DNA of 64,000 bases from Polyangiaceae bacterium (GCA_015075635.1 JABTUA010000003.1:1240001-1304000), one strand, 5' to 3'; positions 44,926 to 54,435 are shown, counted from the stretch's first letter. The notes: generated from the sequence alone by a model not told the origin. Made by a program: numbers and translations.

Positions 44926-46653
44926 GTGGCTCGGAGCGGGCGCATCCGTCGCCGCCTATCGCTGGCCATCGGCCTGACCGCGCTCATCCCCATGCTCGGC
45001 GCGATCTGGATGGCGCGCAGCATGGTGCGTCAGACCGCTTCGCGCTTCTACCTGCCGGAGATCGGCACGCGGCTCGACCAGTCCCTGGGGCTCTACCAGG
45101 AGCTGGCGCGTTCAGTGAAGGCCTCGATGCGAAACGCCGCCGCCGCCATCGCGGCCGGCGCTGCCCTGCGCAAAGCGACCGCCGCAGGCGAGGCCGACGC
45201 CACCAAGGACGAGCTCTCGAAGGAGCTCGGGAAGTACCCAGGGCTGGTCTCGCTGAGCGTGTACTCGGCGGACGGCAAGCTCTTGGCCAGCGTCGATCGC
45301 GGGACGCCGCTCGACCCGGTCAAGGAGAACCGGCTCGAGGTCACGCGTTACCTCGGCGAGGAGGCCCCCCCGCCCGACACCGGGAACGAGCAGTACGACC
45401 CCGAGGAACCGCCGGAGAACGACGCGGCCGCTCCCGAAGAGCCCGACGCACCCCGCGCGGCGAAGCTCGTGGCGGTGTTCGCGGCGGACAAGGCCCGCTT
45501 CGAGGAGCTGGAGGGCATGAGCCAGTTCGTCGACACCTACAAACAAATCGAGCAGCGGCGCGAGATCGACGAAGAGAGCTACGTGTACTCGTTCGCGGCG
45601 CTGCTCGGGATCACCATCATCGCGGCGTTCGGCGTCGGAACCCTGCTCGCGCGAGGGGTTTCTTCCCGCATCGGCGGGCTTGCCGCCGCCACCAAGCGGG
45701 TCGGTGCGGGCGATCTGGCCATCCGCGTGCCGGAGACCGGGAGCGACGAGATCGCCGATCTGGCCCGGGCCTTCAATCGCATGCTGGGCGAGGTCGAGGC
45801 CAGCCGTGCGCGCATCGAGTACCTGCAACGCATCGGCGCCTGGCAAGAGATGGCGCGACGCCTGGCGCACGAGATCAAGAACCCGCTCACGCCGATCCAG
45901 CTCGCGGTGCAGGAGGTACACCGTCGCTACGAGGGCGAAGACGACAAATACAGGAAGCTGCTCGACACCACCCGGGAGGTCGTCGAGGACGAAGTCGGGA
46001 CGTTGCGTCGCCTGGTCGGCGAGTTCTCGAGCTTCGCTCGGCTGCCCCAGGCCCAGCTCGAGAAGGCGGACCTGGCGGAGTTCCTGCGCGAGCAGCGCGA
46101 GCGCATCAGCGTGGTGGACGACGAGGGGATGCTGGATTCCGAGGCGCCTCTCGCGCACGGGGCCGTGCTCCCGCGCGGGGTCGAGCTCGAGTTCGAGCTG
46201 CCGGAGGGCGTCGCCGAGGCTCACATCGATCGGCAGATGCTCCGGCGCGCGCTGCTCAATCTGATCCGCAACGCCGGCCAGGCCATCGCGGGAGCAGGTC
46301 GGGGCGAGGGACGCGTGCTGGTCCGGCTGGAACGGAAGGGCGAGCAGTGGTCGATCGACGTGGACGACGACGGGCCGGGGATCCCGGCGGAAATGCGCCA
46401 GAGCGTCTTCGATCCGTATTTCACCACGAAGACCGAGGGCACGGGCCTCGGCCTGGCCATCGTGAAGAAGATCATCATGGAGCACGGCGGCAGCATCGCC
46501 GCGGAGTCGAGCTCGTTCGGGGGCGCCCGGATGCGCGTGACCTTGCCGGTTGCGGGTACCTCGGCCGCGCACGCGGCGCTCGAGGCACGACAGTGGCAAG
46601 GGCCGCCGTCCTCGGCTAGACCGAAGCCGGACAGTGAGCCCCGAGCGAAATAG
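44926..46653 (+). CDS. NtrY-like membrane histidine kinase
   Basis: 575 residues from GTG. TM1 (SLAIGLTALIPMLGAIWMA), a periplasmic sensor of about 190 residues with an acidic/Pro insert, TM2 (YSFAALLGITIIAAFGVGTL), HAMP (about 243-296), HisKA with His315 in RRLAHEIKNPLTPIQLAV, and HATPase with DDDGPGIP and GTGLGLAIVKKI. The HEIKNPLTPI motif is that of NtrY-type kinases, whose partners are usually sigma-54 response regulators. No such regulator is adjacent, though two activators lie at the left edge. The stop lies 20 bp inside the next gene, so the genes are tightly coupled. Confidence 0.93.
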   Translation: MARSGRIRRRLSLAIGLTALIPMLGAIWMARSMVRQTASRFYLPEIGTRLDQSLGLYQELARSVKASMRNAAAAIAAGAALRKATAAGEADATKDELSKELGKYPGLVSLSVYSADGKLLASVDRGTPLDPVKENRLEVTRYLGEEAPPPDTGNEQYDPEEPPENDAAAPEEPDAPRAAKLVAVFAADKARFEELEGMSQFVDTYKQIEQRREIDEESYVYSFAALLGITIIAAFGVGTLLARGVSSRIGGLAAATKRVGAGDLAIRVPETGSDEIADLARAFNRMLGEVEASRARIEYLQRIGAWQEMARRLAHEIKNPLTPIQLAVQEVHRRYEGEDDKYRKLLDTTREVVEDEVGTLRRLVGEFSSFARLPQAQLEKADLAEFLREQRERISVVDDEGMLDSEAPLAHGAVLPRGVELEFELPEGVAEAHIDRQMLRRALLNLIRNAGQAIAGAGRGEGRVLVRLERKGEQWSIDVDDDGPGIPAEMRQSVFDPYFTTKTEGTGLGLAIVKKIIMEHGGSIAAESSSFGGARMRVTLPVAGTSAAHAALEARQWQGPPSSARPKPDSEPRAK

Positions 46654-47194
46654 CGAGGACGCGAGCCCCCGGCGGGCGTGGCTCACGCTCGCGCTGGTCA
46701 TCGCGGTCAGCCTCATCTTCGGGCTGGTCGTCTTGCCGCGCCTCCCCGGCGGCAAGGCGAACGCGTTCGAGGGACAGCCGGCGCCGGACTTCGAGCTCGA
46801 GGTCATCTCGGGAGGCGACGCCGGGAACCGGCTGCGCCTGACCCATCTGGCCGGCAAGGCCGTCGTCCTCGACTTCTGGGCCAGCTGGTGCGGACCGTGC
46901 CGGCAGCAGGCGCCCATCATCGAGGAGCTCGCGCGCACCGCCGGCGCGGACGTGGCGGTCGTCGGCGTGAACACGAGCGACGAGCGTGACAGCGCGCTCG
47001 CCTTCGTGAAGTCCGCGTCCCTGAGCTACGCCATGGTGTTCGACGAGGGTACCCGGGTGGCTCAGGCCTACGGTGTGCGAAACCTCCCCACCATGGTCGT
47101 GGTCGACAAGAGCGGGAAGATCGTCGCAGTTCGCAACCGGGTCGTGCGGGGCGAGGAGCTTCGGAGGCTGGTGGACGACGCCCTGCGACGCTGA
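46634..47194 (+). CDS. TlpA/ResA-like membrane thioredoxin
   Basis: 186 residues from GTG 46634, which overlaps the kinase gene by 20 bp in another frame. One N-terminal membrane helix (LTLALVIAVSLIFGLVVLP) anchors a periplasmic thioredoxin fold with active site WASWCGPCRQ, the ResA/TlpA-type insert region GVNTSDERDSALAFV, and cis-Pro in NLPTMVVVDKSG. Such proteins reduce disulfides, for example in apocytochrome c maturation. No cytochrome genes are nearby, so the target is open. Overlap with the kinase suggests coordinated synthesis. Confidence 0.9.
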   Translation: MSPERNSEDASPRRAWLTLALVIAVSLIFGLVVLPRLPGGKANAFEGQPAPDFELEVISGGDAGNRLRLTHLAGKAVVLDFWASWCGPCRQQAPIIEELARTAGADVAVVGVNTSDERDSALAFVKSASLSYAMVFDEGTRVAQAYGVRNLPTMVVVDKSGKIVAVRNRVVRGEELRRLVDDALRR

Positions 47195-47235
47195 CCCTGG
47201 CGCGCAGCTTGGTCCTTTGGCACGCTACCGGGGTC

Positions 47236-47628
47236 ATGAGCGAACGCATCGAGTCCTTCGAGGAGTTCTGGCCCTTCTACGTGCGGCAGCACTCCAAGCG
47301 GCTGACGCGACAAATGCACTTCGTCGGCACCACGGTCGCCGTCGGCTGCGCCGCACTGGGCCTCTTGAGCCGAAGGCGCTGGCTCTTGTTGGCAGCGCCG
47401 GTCGTGGGTTACGGCCCGGCCTGGCTCTCGCACTTCCTGGTCGAGAAGAACCGTCCGGCGACCTTCAGCTACCCGACCTGGAGCCTGGCGGCCGATTTCA
47501 TCATGTGGGGCAAGATGCTCGCCGGAACGATGGACGACGAGGTGGCGGCGGTGCTCGAGGTGGAGCGTGCCCGGGCGGCGGAGGTGAACGTGCGCACGAA
47601 CATGGCCACCGACGGCACGCTCAACTGA
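47236..47628 (+). CDS. Mpo1-like (DUF962) membrane protein
   Basis: 130 residues from ATG 47236. The start ESFEEFWPFYVRQHSKRLTRQMHFVGT, the helix LLLAAPVVGYGPAWLSHFLVEKNRPATF and the LAADFIMWGKML segment are the hallmark of the DUF962/Mpo1 family. The yeast member is an iron-dependent 2-hydroxy fatty acid dioxygenase; the conserved His residues (QMHFVG, SHFLVEKNRP) are present here. The bacterial function is not settled. It stands alone between the thioredoxin gene and the yggX-like gene. Confidence 0.88.
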   Translation: MSERIESFEEFWPFYVRQHSKRLTRQMHFVGTTVAVGCAALGLLSRRRWLLLAAPVVGYGPAWLSHFLVEKNRPATFSYPTWSLAADFIMWGKMLAGTMDDEVAAVLEVERARAAEVNVRTNMATDGTLN

Positions 47629-47683
47629 GTCTGGACGCTCCTTTACCGTTGACGAACCGGCAGCGCCGTCGCACAAAGCCGAG

Positions 47684-47953
<270 letters not shown>

Positions 47954-47956
47954 GCG

Positions 47957-48919
47957 ATGAGCCCGCTGTTCCGGGGCGCGGCCCTCTGCCTCCTGGCAGC
48001 GGCGTGCGCGTCGAAGCCGCCGCCGCCGCCCGTCATCGAGACTCAGGAGGCACAGGTCGGGCCCAAGAAGAGCGCGAGCGAGACACCGGACGAGACCAGA
48101 CCGACGCCCGCGGTGGCGCAGTCACCCGGTGGCCCAGCGCCGGCGCCGACGCCGCTCGCCGGCGCCGAGACCGGTCCGAGCGCCGCGCCACAGGTGAAGC
48201 TGCTCGAGCCGGGAGCCGAGCCGCGCCGGGCGCTGCGCCACAGCTTCGGCAAGGGCAAGCAGCTCCTCGGCATGAAGGCCAAGACCCGCGTCAAGGGCGC
48301 GAACCTGCCGCTGCCGACCATCTCCTTGAGCGCGCCCATGGAGGCGCAGATCGTCGAAGTGAACAAGGCCGGCGAAGCCCGTTTCAAGTTCCAGGCCGGT
48401 CCGTTCAAGAGCGGCACCGGCGCGGGCGGCGGCGTGGCCGGCGCGCTCGGCAGCCTGATGGGCGGCGGCGGCGGTGCGCCCGAGAAGATCGCCGGCTGGG
48501 GCTGGCTCACCAACCGCGGCGTGATGAAGGAGTTCCACGTTGAGGAAGGCGCCACGGACGGCGACGCTCCCGTCGAGACCGGCGACCCCTTCCCCGAAGA
48601 AGCCGTGGGCGTCGGGGCCAGCTGGGAGGTCACCAGCGTGGTGCAGGAAAAGGATGGCCCGGTGCAGCAGGTCAGCGTCTACGAGCTGACGAAGCTCGAC
48701 AAGAAGGCGGCCCACACCAAGTTGACCCGGACGCAGACTCCGGTCGGGCAGGGCGACGGCGCAGCGGTCGCGAAGAGCAGCGGCGAGCTGGTGTTCCGCT
48801 TCGGCGAGGTGTACCCGACCGGGCGGTTGGAGATGACCCGCAACATGAGCCTGGCGCTGCCGGGGCTGGAGGGCTCGTCGATTCAGCTCGCTTCCGAGGT
48901 CGTGATCTCGAAGCGCTGA
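47957..48919 (+). CDS. lipoprotein of unknown function
   Basis: 320 residues. The lipobox is LLAAAC, followed by a Pro/Ala linker (about 20-75) and a beta-rich domain with repeated strand pairs (LPTISLSAPMEAQIVEVNKA, GASWEVTSVVQEKDG, ELVFRFGEVYPTGRLEMT) and a Gly-rich loop (GAGGGVAGALGSLMGGGGG). The layout resembles DUF6263-type envelope lipoproteins, but this is not certain. Its stop directly abuts the stop of the convergent TerB-like gene. Confidence 0.7.
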   Translation: MSPLFRGAALCLLAAACASKPPPPPVIETQEAQVGPKKSASETPDETRPTPAVAQSPGGPAPAPTPLAGAETGPSAAPQVKLLEPGAEPRRALRHSFGKGKQLLGMKAKTRVKGANLPLPTISLSAPMEAQIVEVNKAGEARFKFQAGPFKSGTGAGGGVAGALGSLMGGGGGAPEKIAGWGWLTNRGVMKEFHVEEGATDGDAPVETGDPFPEEAVGVGASWEVTSVVQEKDGPVQQVSVYELTKLDKKAAHTKLTRTQTPVGQGDGAAVAKSSGELVFRFGEVYPTGRLEMTRNMSLALPGLEGSSIQLASEVVISKR

Positions 48920-49243
48920 TCACACCAGCAGCTGCTCGAGCAACTCCAGGTTCTCGCGCTCGGCTTCGTCGATCTCGCCGTCCACGGCGATCATCTGCTT
49001 GGCGGTGTCCAAGAAGATCTTCTTGTGCGCCCGGGGGATCTTGTTCGGATCGACCTCCTCGGCGCGCGGCGGCTTCTTCAGCCACTGCTCGACCTGCTTC
49101 TTCTCGTCGGCGTCGAGCTCGAGCTTGCCGACCAGCTTTCGCACCATCGCCCGCTCGCTGTCCTTCACTTCCAGATCTGCCCAAGCGAAGGCGCAGACGA
49201 ACTTGAGGAGGAGAAGGCGCTCTTCCTTCTTCAACTTCTGCAT
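48920..49243 (-). CDS. TerB-like helical protein
   Basis: 107 residues, all alpha, from ATG 49243. LLLKFVCAFAWADLEVKDSERAMV and the second half IAVDGEIDEAERENLELLEQ each contain an acidic DxEVxxxE-type loop, the pattern of the TerB/DUF533-like fold, which carries carboxylates that could bind a divalent metal. The function in this family is broadly stress-related and poorly defined. The frame extends upstream, but the extra residues look random. Confidence 0.75.
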   Translation of the reverse strand: MQKLKKEERLLLLKFVCAFAWADLEVKDSERAMVRKLVGKLELDADEKKQVEQWLKKPPRAEEVDPNKIPRAHKKIFLDTAKQMIAVDGEIDEAERENLELLEQLLV

Positions 49244-49391
49244 GGCGCCGAGGGTAGTAGCCCCCTCGCGGGCCGGCGAGGGGAATTCTCCGACCCGTAA
49301 CGGCCGGCATTCGCACTCGATTTCGGCGGCCAGCGGCCGCGGGATTTGCCGAGGCTCGGGGGCGTCTGCTACCGAATCGGTCCGCCGCGCC

Positions 49392-49931
49392 ATGCTCCGC
49401 CCGCTCGCCATCATCGTTTCGGCCATCTTGCTCTCGCGCCCGGAGCTCGCGCGGGACGAGGCGGAGCGCTTCGCGAAGATCGTGCAAGACGAGGCGAAGA
49501 CCCGCGGCTTCGACCCGCTCACCATGGTGGCCATCGTCCACAGCGAGAGCGGCTGGCACCCCGACGTCATCGCGCCGAATCGTGAGGACTACGGGCTCGG
49601 GCAAATCCGCGCGCGCTTCGTGGGCGCGTGCAAGAACGACGCGGATCCGCGCGACGACCCGAGCCCCGAGTGCCGCGCCGTGAAGCAGTCGCTGCTCGAC
49701 GCCGAGACGAACCTACGCACCATGGGGCAGCTCATCAGCGACAACAGGAAGCTGTGCCTGGACAAGGCCAAGAGCGCGGCCTTGCCCCGTTGGCTCGCGA
49801 GCTACCAGGGTCTGAATTTCCCGAAGCAGAAGCGCTGGTGCGTGCCCGGAGAGAAGACCTGGCGCGTGATCAAGTACCGCGAGCGGCTGCTGCGCGAGGC
49901 CGGCAAGCCGAAGCCGCCGGCCAAGCGCTGA
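49392..49931 (+). CDS. lytic transglycosylase-like (SLT domain) protein
   Basis: 179 residues. A weak signal peptide (MLRPLAIIVSAILLS) precedes a goose-lysozyme-like fold: the catalytic Glu region VAIVHSESGWHPDVIAPNREDYGLGQI matches the ESxW...YGLxQI pattern of SLT transglycosylases, and the C-terminal part has LASYQGLNFPKQKRW. It would cleave peptidoglycan between MurNAc and GlcNAc. Four Cys outside the motif may form disulfides. It converges on the PEGA gene. Confidence 0.85.
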   Translation: MLRPLAIIVSAILLSRPELARDEAERFAKIVQDEAKTRGFDPLTMVAIVHSESGWHPDVIAPNREDYGLGQIRARFVGACKNDADPRDDPSPECRAVKQSLLDAETNLRTMGQLISDNRKLCLDKAKSAALPRWLASYQGLNFPKQKRWCVPGEKTWRVIKYRERLLREAGKPKPPAKR

Positions 49932-49937
49932 AGAGCA

Positions 49938-51596
49938 TCAGAAGCGAACGGCGACCGTCGCGGTCCCGCCGGCCTTGACCGTGGTGCCCGACGCCTTGCG
50001 GCCGTGCTCGGGGTGGATGAACACCACCGAGTGCGGTCCGGCGCTGACCTTGAGCCCGACCAGCGGCGTGGAGCCCACCGGGCGGCCGTCGAGCACGACG
50101 CTCGCCACCGGGATCGAGTTGATGTTCAGCGTCCCGCCGCCCGTCGCCTCTTCGGCGATGGCCTTCTTGGCGTCCAGCTTCGCCTCGGCCTTGGTCGCCT
50201 CGGGCTTCTTCGCGTCCTTCTTCTCGGGCGCGCGCGCGCGGCTCTCGCTGGCGGGAGCGGGCGCCGCCGCCTGCACCGGCGCCAGGTCGTCCAGCGACGT
50301 GGCCTTCGCCTCGGCCTTCTGCTCGGGGGCCGGCGCGCTCGCGGCGTTGGCGGGCACCAGGTCGATGTGCAGCGCGGCTTCGGCGCCGCGCTCGACGGCG
50401 ACGGCGCGCGCCGCGGTCGCCGCGAAGCCGGGGGCGTCGGCGCTCACGAAGTGCGTCCCCGCGCCGAGGTTGGTGAGCCGGCAGGGAGCGCTCTCGCACT
50501 TGACCACACCGTCGACGAACACGCGCAAGCCGTCGATCTTCGCCCCTCCGGGACCCGAGGCCGTGACGGCGACGCTGCCGGTGCCGGCCGAGCCGAGGCC
50601 CAGCGCGGAGCTGCCCTTGACCGCGGCGAAGCCGAGCGCGCCGAACACGCCGAGCGACGCCACGGCCGCTACGGCCCAGAGGCCCGCGCGGCTCTTCTTC
50701 GCTGGTGCGACCGCAGGCGGAGGCACGCTCGCGGCGGTGGGCATCAAGCTGTGCGCGCGGCTCGCGGGGACGGTCTCCTGGGGAGCGACCGGACGTGACG
50801 CCGGCGGCGGCGCGCTCGGCGGCACGTACGCGCGGACGGGACCCGAGCCCGCGGCCAGGCTGGCAGCCGCCGATGCACGAGACGCCCTGGAGCTGACGGG
50901 CGCATGCACGACGGGCTGCTCTTCTTCATCCGTGTACACGGGAGGGAGCGCGGGCGCGCTCTCCATCTCCATGGGCTTGCTCGGCGGCGCGACGTTGCGC
51001 AGCGAGGGCGGAGGGAGCGGCACCGGCGGGAGCTTCGTGGCGCTCGGGGTCGAGGGCTTTGCCGCGACGGGCGCGGAGTGCTTGCCAGAGCTCGGCGCGG
51101 AGGGCAGCGGCGGGAGCTTCGCTGCGCTCGGCGGCGGCGCGGCGCGCCGGCTCGGCGGAGGCGTCGGGAGCGCGGGACGCGGCGCCGAGAGCGCCGGGCG
51201 CGACGTGACCGGCGCGAGCATCGGCGACTGCATGGCGACGGTCGGTCCCTCGTCCACGTAGTCGTCGTCCACCGGGCGGATGGGCTCGAGCGGTGCCGGC
51301 GAGGCCTCCGGCGAAGTCGCGAGTAGCTCCTCGACGTCGAGCTCCTCCGGCGGCGCGACGTGCGCGCCGCGCGCGCTGGGCGGCGGCGGCTTCACGCTCG
51401 GCGGTGGCTTTCGCAAGCTGGGCGGAGGGGGAACCACACGCGCCGACGGCGGCGCACCTTTGAGCAGGCTGGCCGCCGCTGTCGCCGGTGCCATGAAGCG
51501 CGGCGCCGGCAGTGCCGTGTCGGACTTCTTCAGGTCCGGAAAAAGAACGTCGAGGCTCGGTTTCTCGTTCGAAGGTGACGAATTGAGGTCGGCCAT
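49938..51596 (-). CDS. Pro-rich membrane protein with C-terminal PEGA-type domains
   Basis: 552 residues from ATG 51596, which has AGGGAGCAC immediately upstream. About 300 residues of Pro/Ala/Ser-rich low-complexity cytoplasmic region precede a membrane helix (GLWAVAAVASLGVFGALGFAAV). Two surface-layer PEGA-like domains follow (KIDGLRVFVDGVVKCESAPC and NINSIPVASVVLDGRPVGSTPL), separated by a Lys/Ala/Glu-rich linker. PEGA domains usually lie outside and bind envelope partners. The Pro-rich half resembles substrates or scaffolds of Ser/Thr kinases in myxobacteria, but no kinase domain is present. Confidence 0.82.
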   Translation of the reverse strand: MADLNSSPSNEKPSLDVLFPDLKKSDTALPAPRFMAPATAAASLLKGAPPSARVVPPPPSLRKPPPSVKPPPPSARGAHVAPPEELDVEELLATSPEASPAPLEPIRPVDDDYVDEGPTVAMQSPMLAPVTSRPALSAPRPALPTPPPSRRAAPPPSAAKLPPLPSAPSSGKHSAPVAAKPSTPSATKLPPVPLPPPSLRNVAPPSKPMEMESAPALPPVYTDEEEQPVVHAPVSSRASRASAAASLAAGSGPVRAYVPPSAPPPASRPVAPQETVPASRAHSLMPTAASVPPPAVAPAKKSRAGLWAVAAVASLGVFGALGFAAVKGSSALGLGSAGTGSVAVTASGPGGAKIDGLRVFVDGVVKCESAPCRLTNLGAGTHFVSADAPGFAATAARAVAVERGAEAALHIDLVPANAASAPAPEQKAEAKATSLDDLAPVQAAAPAPASESRARAPEKKDAKKPEATKAEAKLDAKKAIAEEATGGGTLNINSIPVASVVLDGRPVGSTPLVGLKVSAGPHSVVFIHPEHGRKASGTTVKAGGTATVAVRF

Positions 51597-51837
51597 GTGC
51601 TCCCTTTCGCCCGACCGGCTGTCCGGAACGGCGGCGAGACAATACACGCTGACCCCGATGGACGCACGAAGGATCCCGCAATGGATGCGCGGTTTTGGCA
51701 GGCGGTGTTGCAGCCGGCCGGTAAGGTTCCAGTGACACGCTGTGCGGAGTGCGACCTGGGATTACATCGGTCCACATGCAGCGCCGGCGTTCGAGCTCAC
51801 GCCGCGGCGCTATCCTGTGCGCAGAGGAACGTCGCCG

Positions 51838-52806
51838 ATGGATCTCCGCGTGATGCTCGAGAAGTGTGAACGTGAACAATGGCGCGTGGGTGATCTCGAT
51901 TGGAACAAGCAGCCGCGCGAGATGAGTCGCGCGGACGAGATCGCCATCGTGCAGTACTTCACCGACATGGCCGGCATCGAGCGCTTGGCCGGCGCGCTCT
52001 TCGCTCAGCAGATGAAGAACGCGGACGACGAGGTGCTCCGGCGCATCTTCGCGACCTTCGTCAAGGACGAGGTGCGGCACGCGCACGCCGCGCAGATGCT
52101 CGCCGACTTCTACGACGTGCACCACTACAAGACCTACGAGCCCAACCCCGCGCTGGTCAGGTTCACTCCGCACTTCGTGAACGCGGTCCGTCACCTCTCA
52201 CCCGAGATCGCGAACGCCTACATCACCGGCGGCGAGCTGGTGCTCGACGTGGCCCTCTTGCGCTCGATCAACGACTACGTCGGCGACGAGATGAGCGCGA
52301 GCGCCATGGAGCTCATCAACCGCGACGAGTCGCGACACATCGCGATGGATTTTCGAATGACCGAGTACTACTCGTCGCCGGAGTATCGCGAGAAGCTGAA
52401 GAACCGGCCACGGCAGCCGCTCGGCCAGCGCGTCAAGGGCGCCTGGGCGCTCGCCGGCGTCATGTATCACGCGGCTCCGTTCTTCAAGAGCGTGTTCTTC
52501 GAGCCCATGAGCCTGACGGATCCCAGCGGACGCCGCATCCGCGAGGCGTTCAAGCGCATGCAGATCCTCGGCACCAAGCCCGGGGTGGCGGAGCACCCCT
52601 TCACCCGCTTCATGCAGGCGCTCCAGGACCTGTACAACGATCACCCGGTGGCGCGGCTGGTCTTCGGGCGGCTGATCGAGCGCATCGTCGGCATCGACCG
52701 CTCCCTCTTGGCGCGGCTCTACACCGAGAGCGACCGAAAGCGCGCCGCGAGGATGAGCTTCGACGAGCTGGCCGAGGACGCGCTCTCCGCGAAGTACGCG
52801 GCTTGA
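51838..52806 (+). CDS. ferritin-like di-iron protein (AurF-like)
   Basis: 322 residues from ATG 51838 (GAGGAAC 7 nt upstream). A four-helix di-iron site is visible: Glu48 (AGIERLAG), Glu78 and His81 (KDEVRHAHAA), then GGELVLDVALL and RDESRHIAMDF. This pattern suits ferritin-like oxygenases such as the AurF N-oxygenase group, as well as simple di-iron oxidases. The substrate is unknown and there is no biosynthetic cluster around it. The 241-bp gap upstream, divergent from the PEGA gene, holds both promoters and no other recognisable gene. Confidence 0.8.
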   Translation: MDLRVMLEKCEREQWRVGDLDWNKQPREMSRADEIAIVQYFTDMAGIERLAGALFAQQMKNADDEVLRRIFATFVKDEVRHAHAAQMLADFYDVHHYKTYEPNPALVRFTPHFVNAVRHLSPEIANAYITGGELVLDVALLRSINDYVGDEMSASAMELINRDESRHIAMDFRMTEYYSSPEYREKLKNRPRQPLGQRVKGAWALAGVMYHAAPFFKSVFFEPMSLTDPSGRRIREAFKRMQILGTKPGVAEHPFTRFMQALQDLYNDHPVARLVFGRLIERIVGIDRSLLARLYTESDRKRAARMSFDELAEDALSAKYAA

Positions 52807-52810
52807 AGGC

Positions 52811-53899
52811 CTACTGGCAGGCGTTGACCTTGCAGGTCCCGCTGACGCAGCTCTCGCTGTAGCAGACCTGGCTGCCGCCGCAGGGGCCGCCGTTCTTTTG
52901 CAGCGCCACGCAGGTGCCGCCGTCGCAGCGGCTGTAAGGAGCGCAGTGGTCGCTGTCGAGCACCTTCACGCAGGGCTGCCCGGGACCGGGCAGCGCCTTG
53001 CACGTGCCGTCGAGCGCGGCGCCGTCGCAGTACTCGCCGATCGGGCACATGCTCGGGACGGCCAGGCGCTTGCAAGCCGCACCGGAGCCGACTCGCGCCG
53101 CGCACTTGCCGGAGGCGGGGGGCGGGGCGTCGTAGACGCACGACAGATCCGTCGCGCAGAGCGTCCCGTCCTGGAACGCGCAGGTGTCGCCGGCCTTGCC
53201 GGCGAACACTTCGGTGAGCGCCTTGCAGGTGCCGGCCTGCTTGGCGGCGTCGTCGTCGCCGACGCAGAACAGCGTGGGCCCGCACTCCGGCTGGACGCCG
53301 CCGCCGCAGGGCTCACCCACCGCGCCGGGCTTGACGCAAGCCTGGGTGGCGTCGCCGCACACCAGGCCGTCCTGGCAGTCGTCGTCCTGCTTGCAGGCCC
53401 CGCCGGCCGCCAAGCGCTCGGTGCACTTGCCGGGACAGGCGCCGTCGAGCTTGCAGAACGCCGTGCCCTTGCAGTCGAGGTCGTAGCTGCAGTCCTCGCC
53501 CACGGCTGCGCTGCCTTCTGCCGCCGCGTCGCAGTTGTCGCTCAGACGATTCGCGAGCTCCGCGCAGCTCCGGGCCGCGATGTCCTCGAGGCACTTGGCC
53601 GCCATGGCGCCGTCGTATTTGACCTTGCCGGAGGCGACCGCCGCCGCGAGCTGGCCGATCTCGGCGTTCTTGACCCGCTCCTCGCTGATCTTCAGGCAGT
53701 CCTCGCCGTTCGTGAAGAACTGGAACAGGTCGCCGAAGCACTTCTGGTAGAGCGCACACTGCGCCTTGGCCACCTCCGCGGGGAGCTCGTCGATGCTCAC
53801 CGTCTTGGCACCACCTCCGCCGTCGTCGCTCGAACCGCCACAGGCGGCGAACAGGAAGCCTGGAAGAACGAGCAGAGCCGAGAGCGAAGCTTTGCGCAT
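52811..53899 (-). CDS. Cys-rich (EGF/Dickkopf-like) lipoprotein
   Basis: 362 residues from ATG 53899. The lipobox is FLFAAC. An N-terminal helical domain (about 35-120, AEVAKAQCALYQKCFGDLFQF) resembles domains found before Cys repeats in myxobacterial surface proteins. Then follow six or more repeats of about 40 residues in the pattern GExC....DC...LxC....CxxxxxxGxxC. Disulfide-rich extracellular scaffold; no enzymatic motif. It converges with the ferritin-like gene and is divergent from slyX. Confidence 0.8.
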   Translation of the reverse strand: MRKASLSALLVLPGFLFAACGGSSDDGGGGAKTVSIDELPAEVAKAQCALYQKCFGDLFQFFTNGEDCLKISEERVKNAEIGQLAAAVASGKVKYDGAMAAKCLEDIAARSCAELANRLSDNCDAAAEGSAAVGEDCSYDLDCKGTAFCKLDGACPGKCTERLAAGGACKQDDDCQDGLVCGDATQACVKPGAVGEPCGGGVQPECGPTLFCVGDDDAAKQAGTCKALTEVFAGKAGDTCAFQDGTLCATDLSCVYDAPPPASGKCAARVGSGAACKRLAVPSMCPIGEYCDGAALDGTCKALPGPGQPCVKVLDSDHCAPYSRCDGGTCVALQKNGGPCGGSQVCYSESCVSGTCKVNACQ

Positions 53900-53968
53900 G
53901 ACCGAAATCCACCTCCGGGCGGGAGCGAGCCCGCACGAGAACGAGTGTAGCGCCCGAGCCCTCTCGGG

Positions 53969-53974
53969 TACACT
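53969..53974 (+). promoter_or_regulatory. -10-like TACACT of the slyX-like gene
   Basis: 7 nt before GTG 53982; no Shine-Dalgarno. Confidence 0.4.
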
Positions 53975-53981
53975 TCGGGGC

Positions 53982-54212
53982 GTGGCAAACCCTTCGTCAA
54001 CAGGCCAGGTGGAAGCCCGGGTCGTCGAGCTCGAGGTGCGGTACACCCACCAGGACCGCGCGCTCGCGGAGCTGAGCGACGTCGTGTACCGGCAGCAGCA
54101 GGTCATCGACCAGCTCGAGCGCAGGCTGAAGCTCCTGGAGAAGCGCCTGGTCGAGGTGGGTGAAGCGCCGGCGCCGCGGGATCCGAAGGACGAGGTGCCG
54201 CCGCATTATTGA
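53982..54212 (+). CDS. slyX: SlyX family protein
   Basis: 76 residues from GTG 53982. A coiled coil (ELEVRYTHQDRALAELSDVV, YRQQQVIDQLERRLKLLEKR) ends in PPHY, the conserved tail of SlyX proteins. The function is unknown across bacteria. The frame is open upstream, but that part is antisense to the Cys-rich lipoprotein gene. The 223 bp after it (54213-54435) hold no feature I can support beyond the convergent end of the kelch-like gene. Confidence 0.85.
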   Translation: MANPSSTGQVEARVVELEVRYTHQDRALAELSDVVYRQQQVIDQLERRLKLLEKRLVEVGEAPAPRDPKDEVPPHY

Positions 54213-54435
54213 GGGCGCGCACCGTCTCGGATCAGACTCGGGTTTCGCTCTTTCGCGCCCCGTGTTTGCCGCCGCGACCTGCCTCCGTCGAGGTTGTTGT
54301 CGAGACGCACTCGGGGAGCGTCAGGCCAAAATTCCTACCTGACGGGGAAAGTGCGCCGGCCTCGCCGGTGTTCTCGTGGGTCTTGGTCTCAGTGGCGGAT
54401 CGCGATCTGCTCGTGCCAAGACAGCGAAAGTCGAG

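Noticed and set aside
54213..54435. Possible RNA gene or small protein after slyX
   Set aside because: There is no convincing frame, promoter pair or stable hairpin with a U-run; nothing can be supported.
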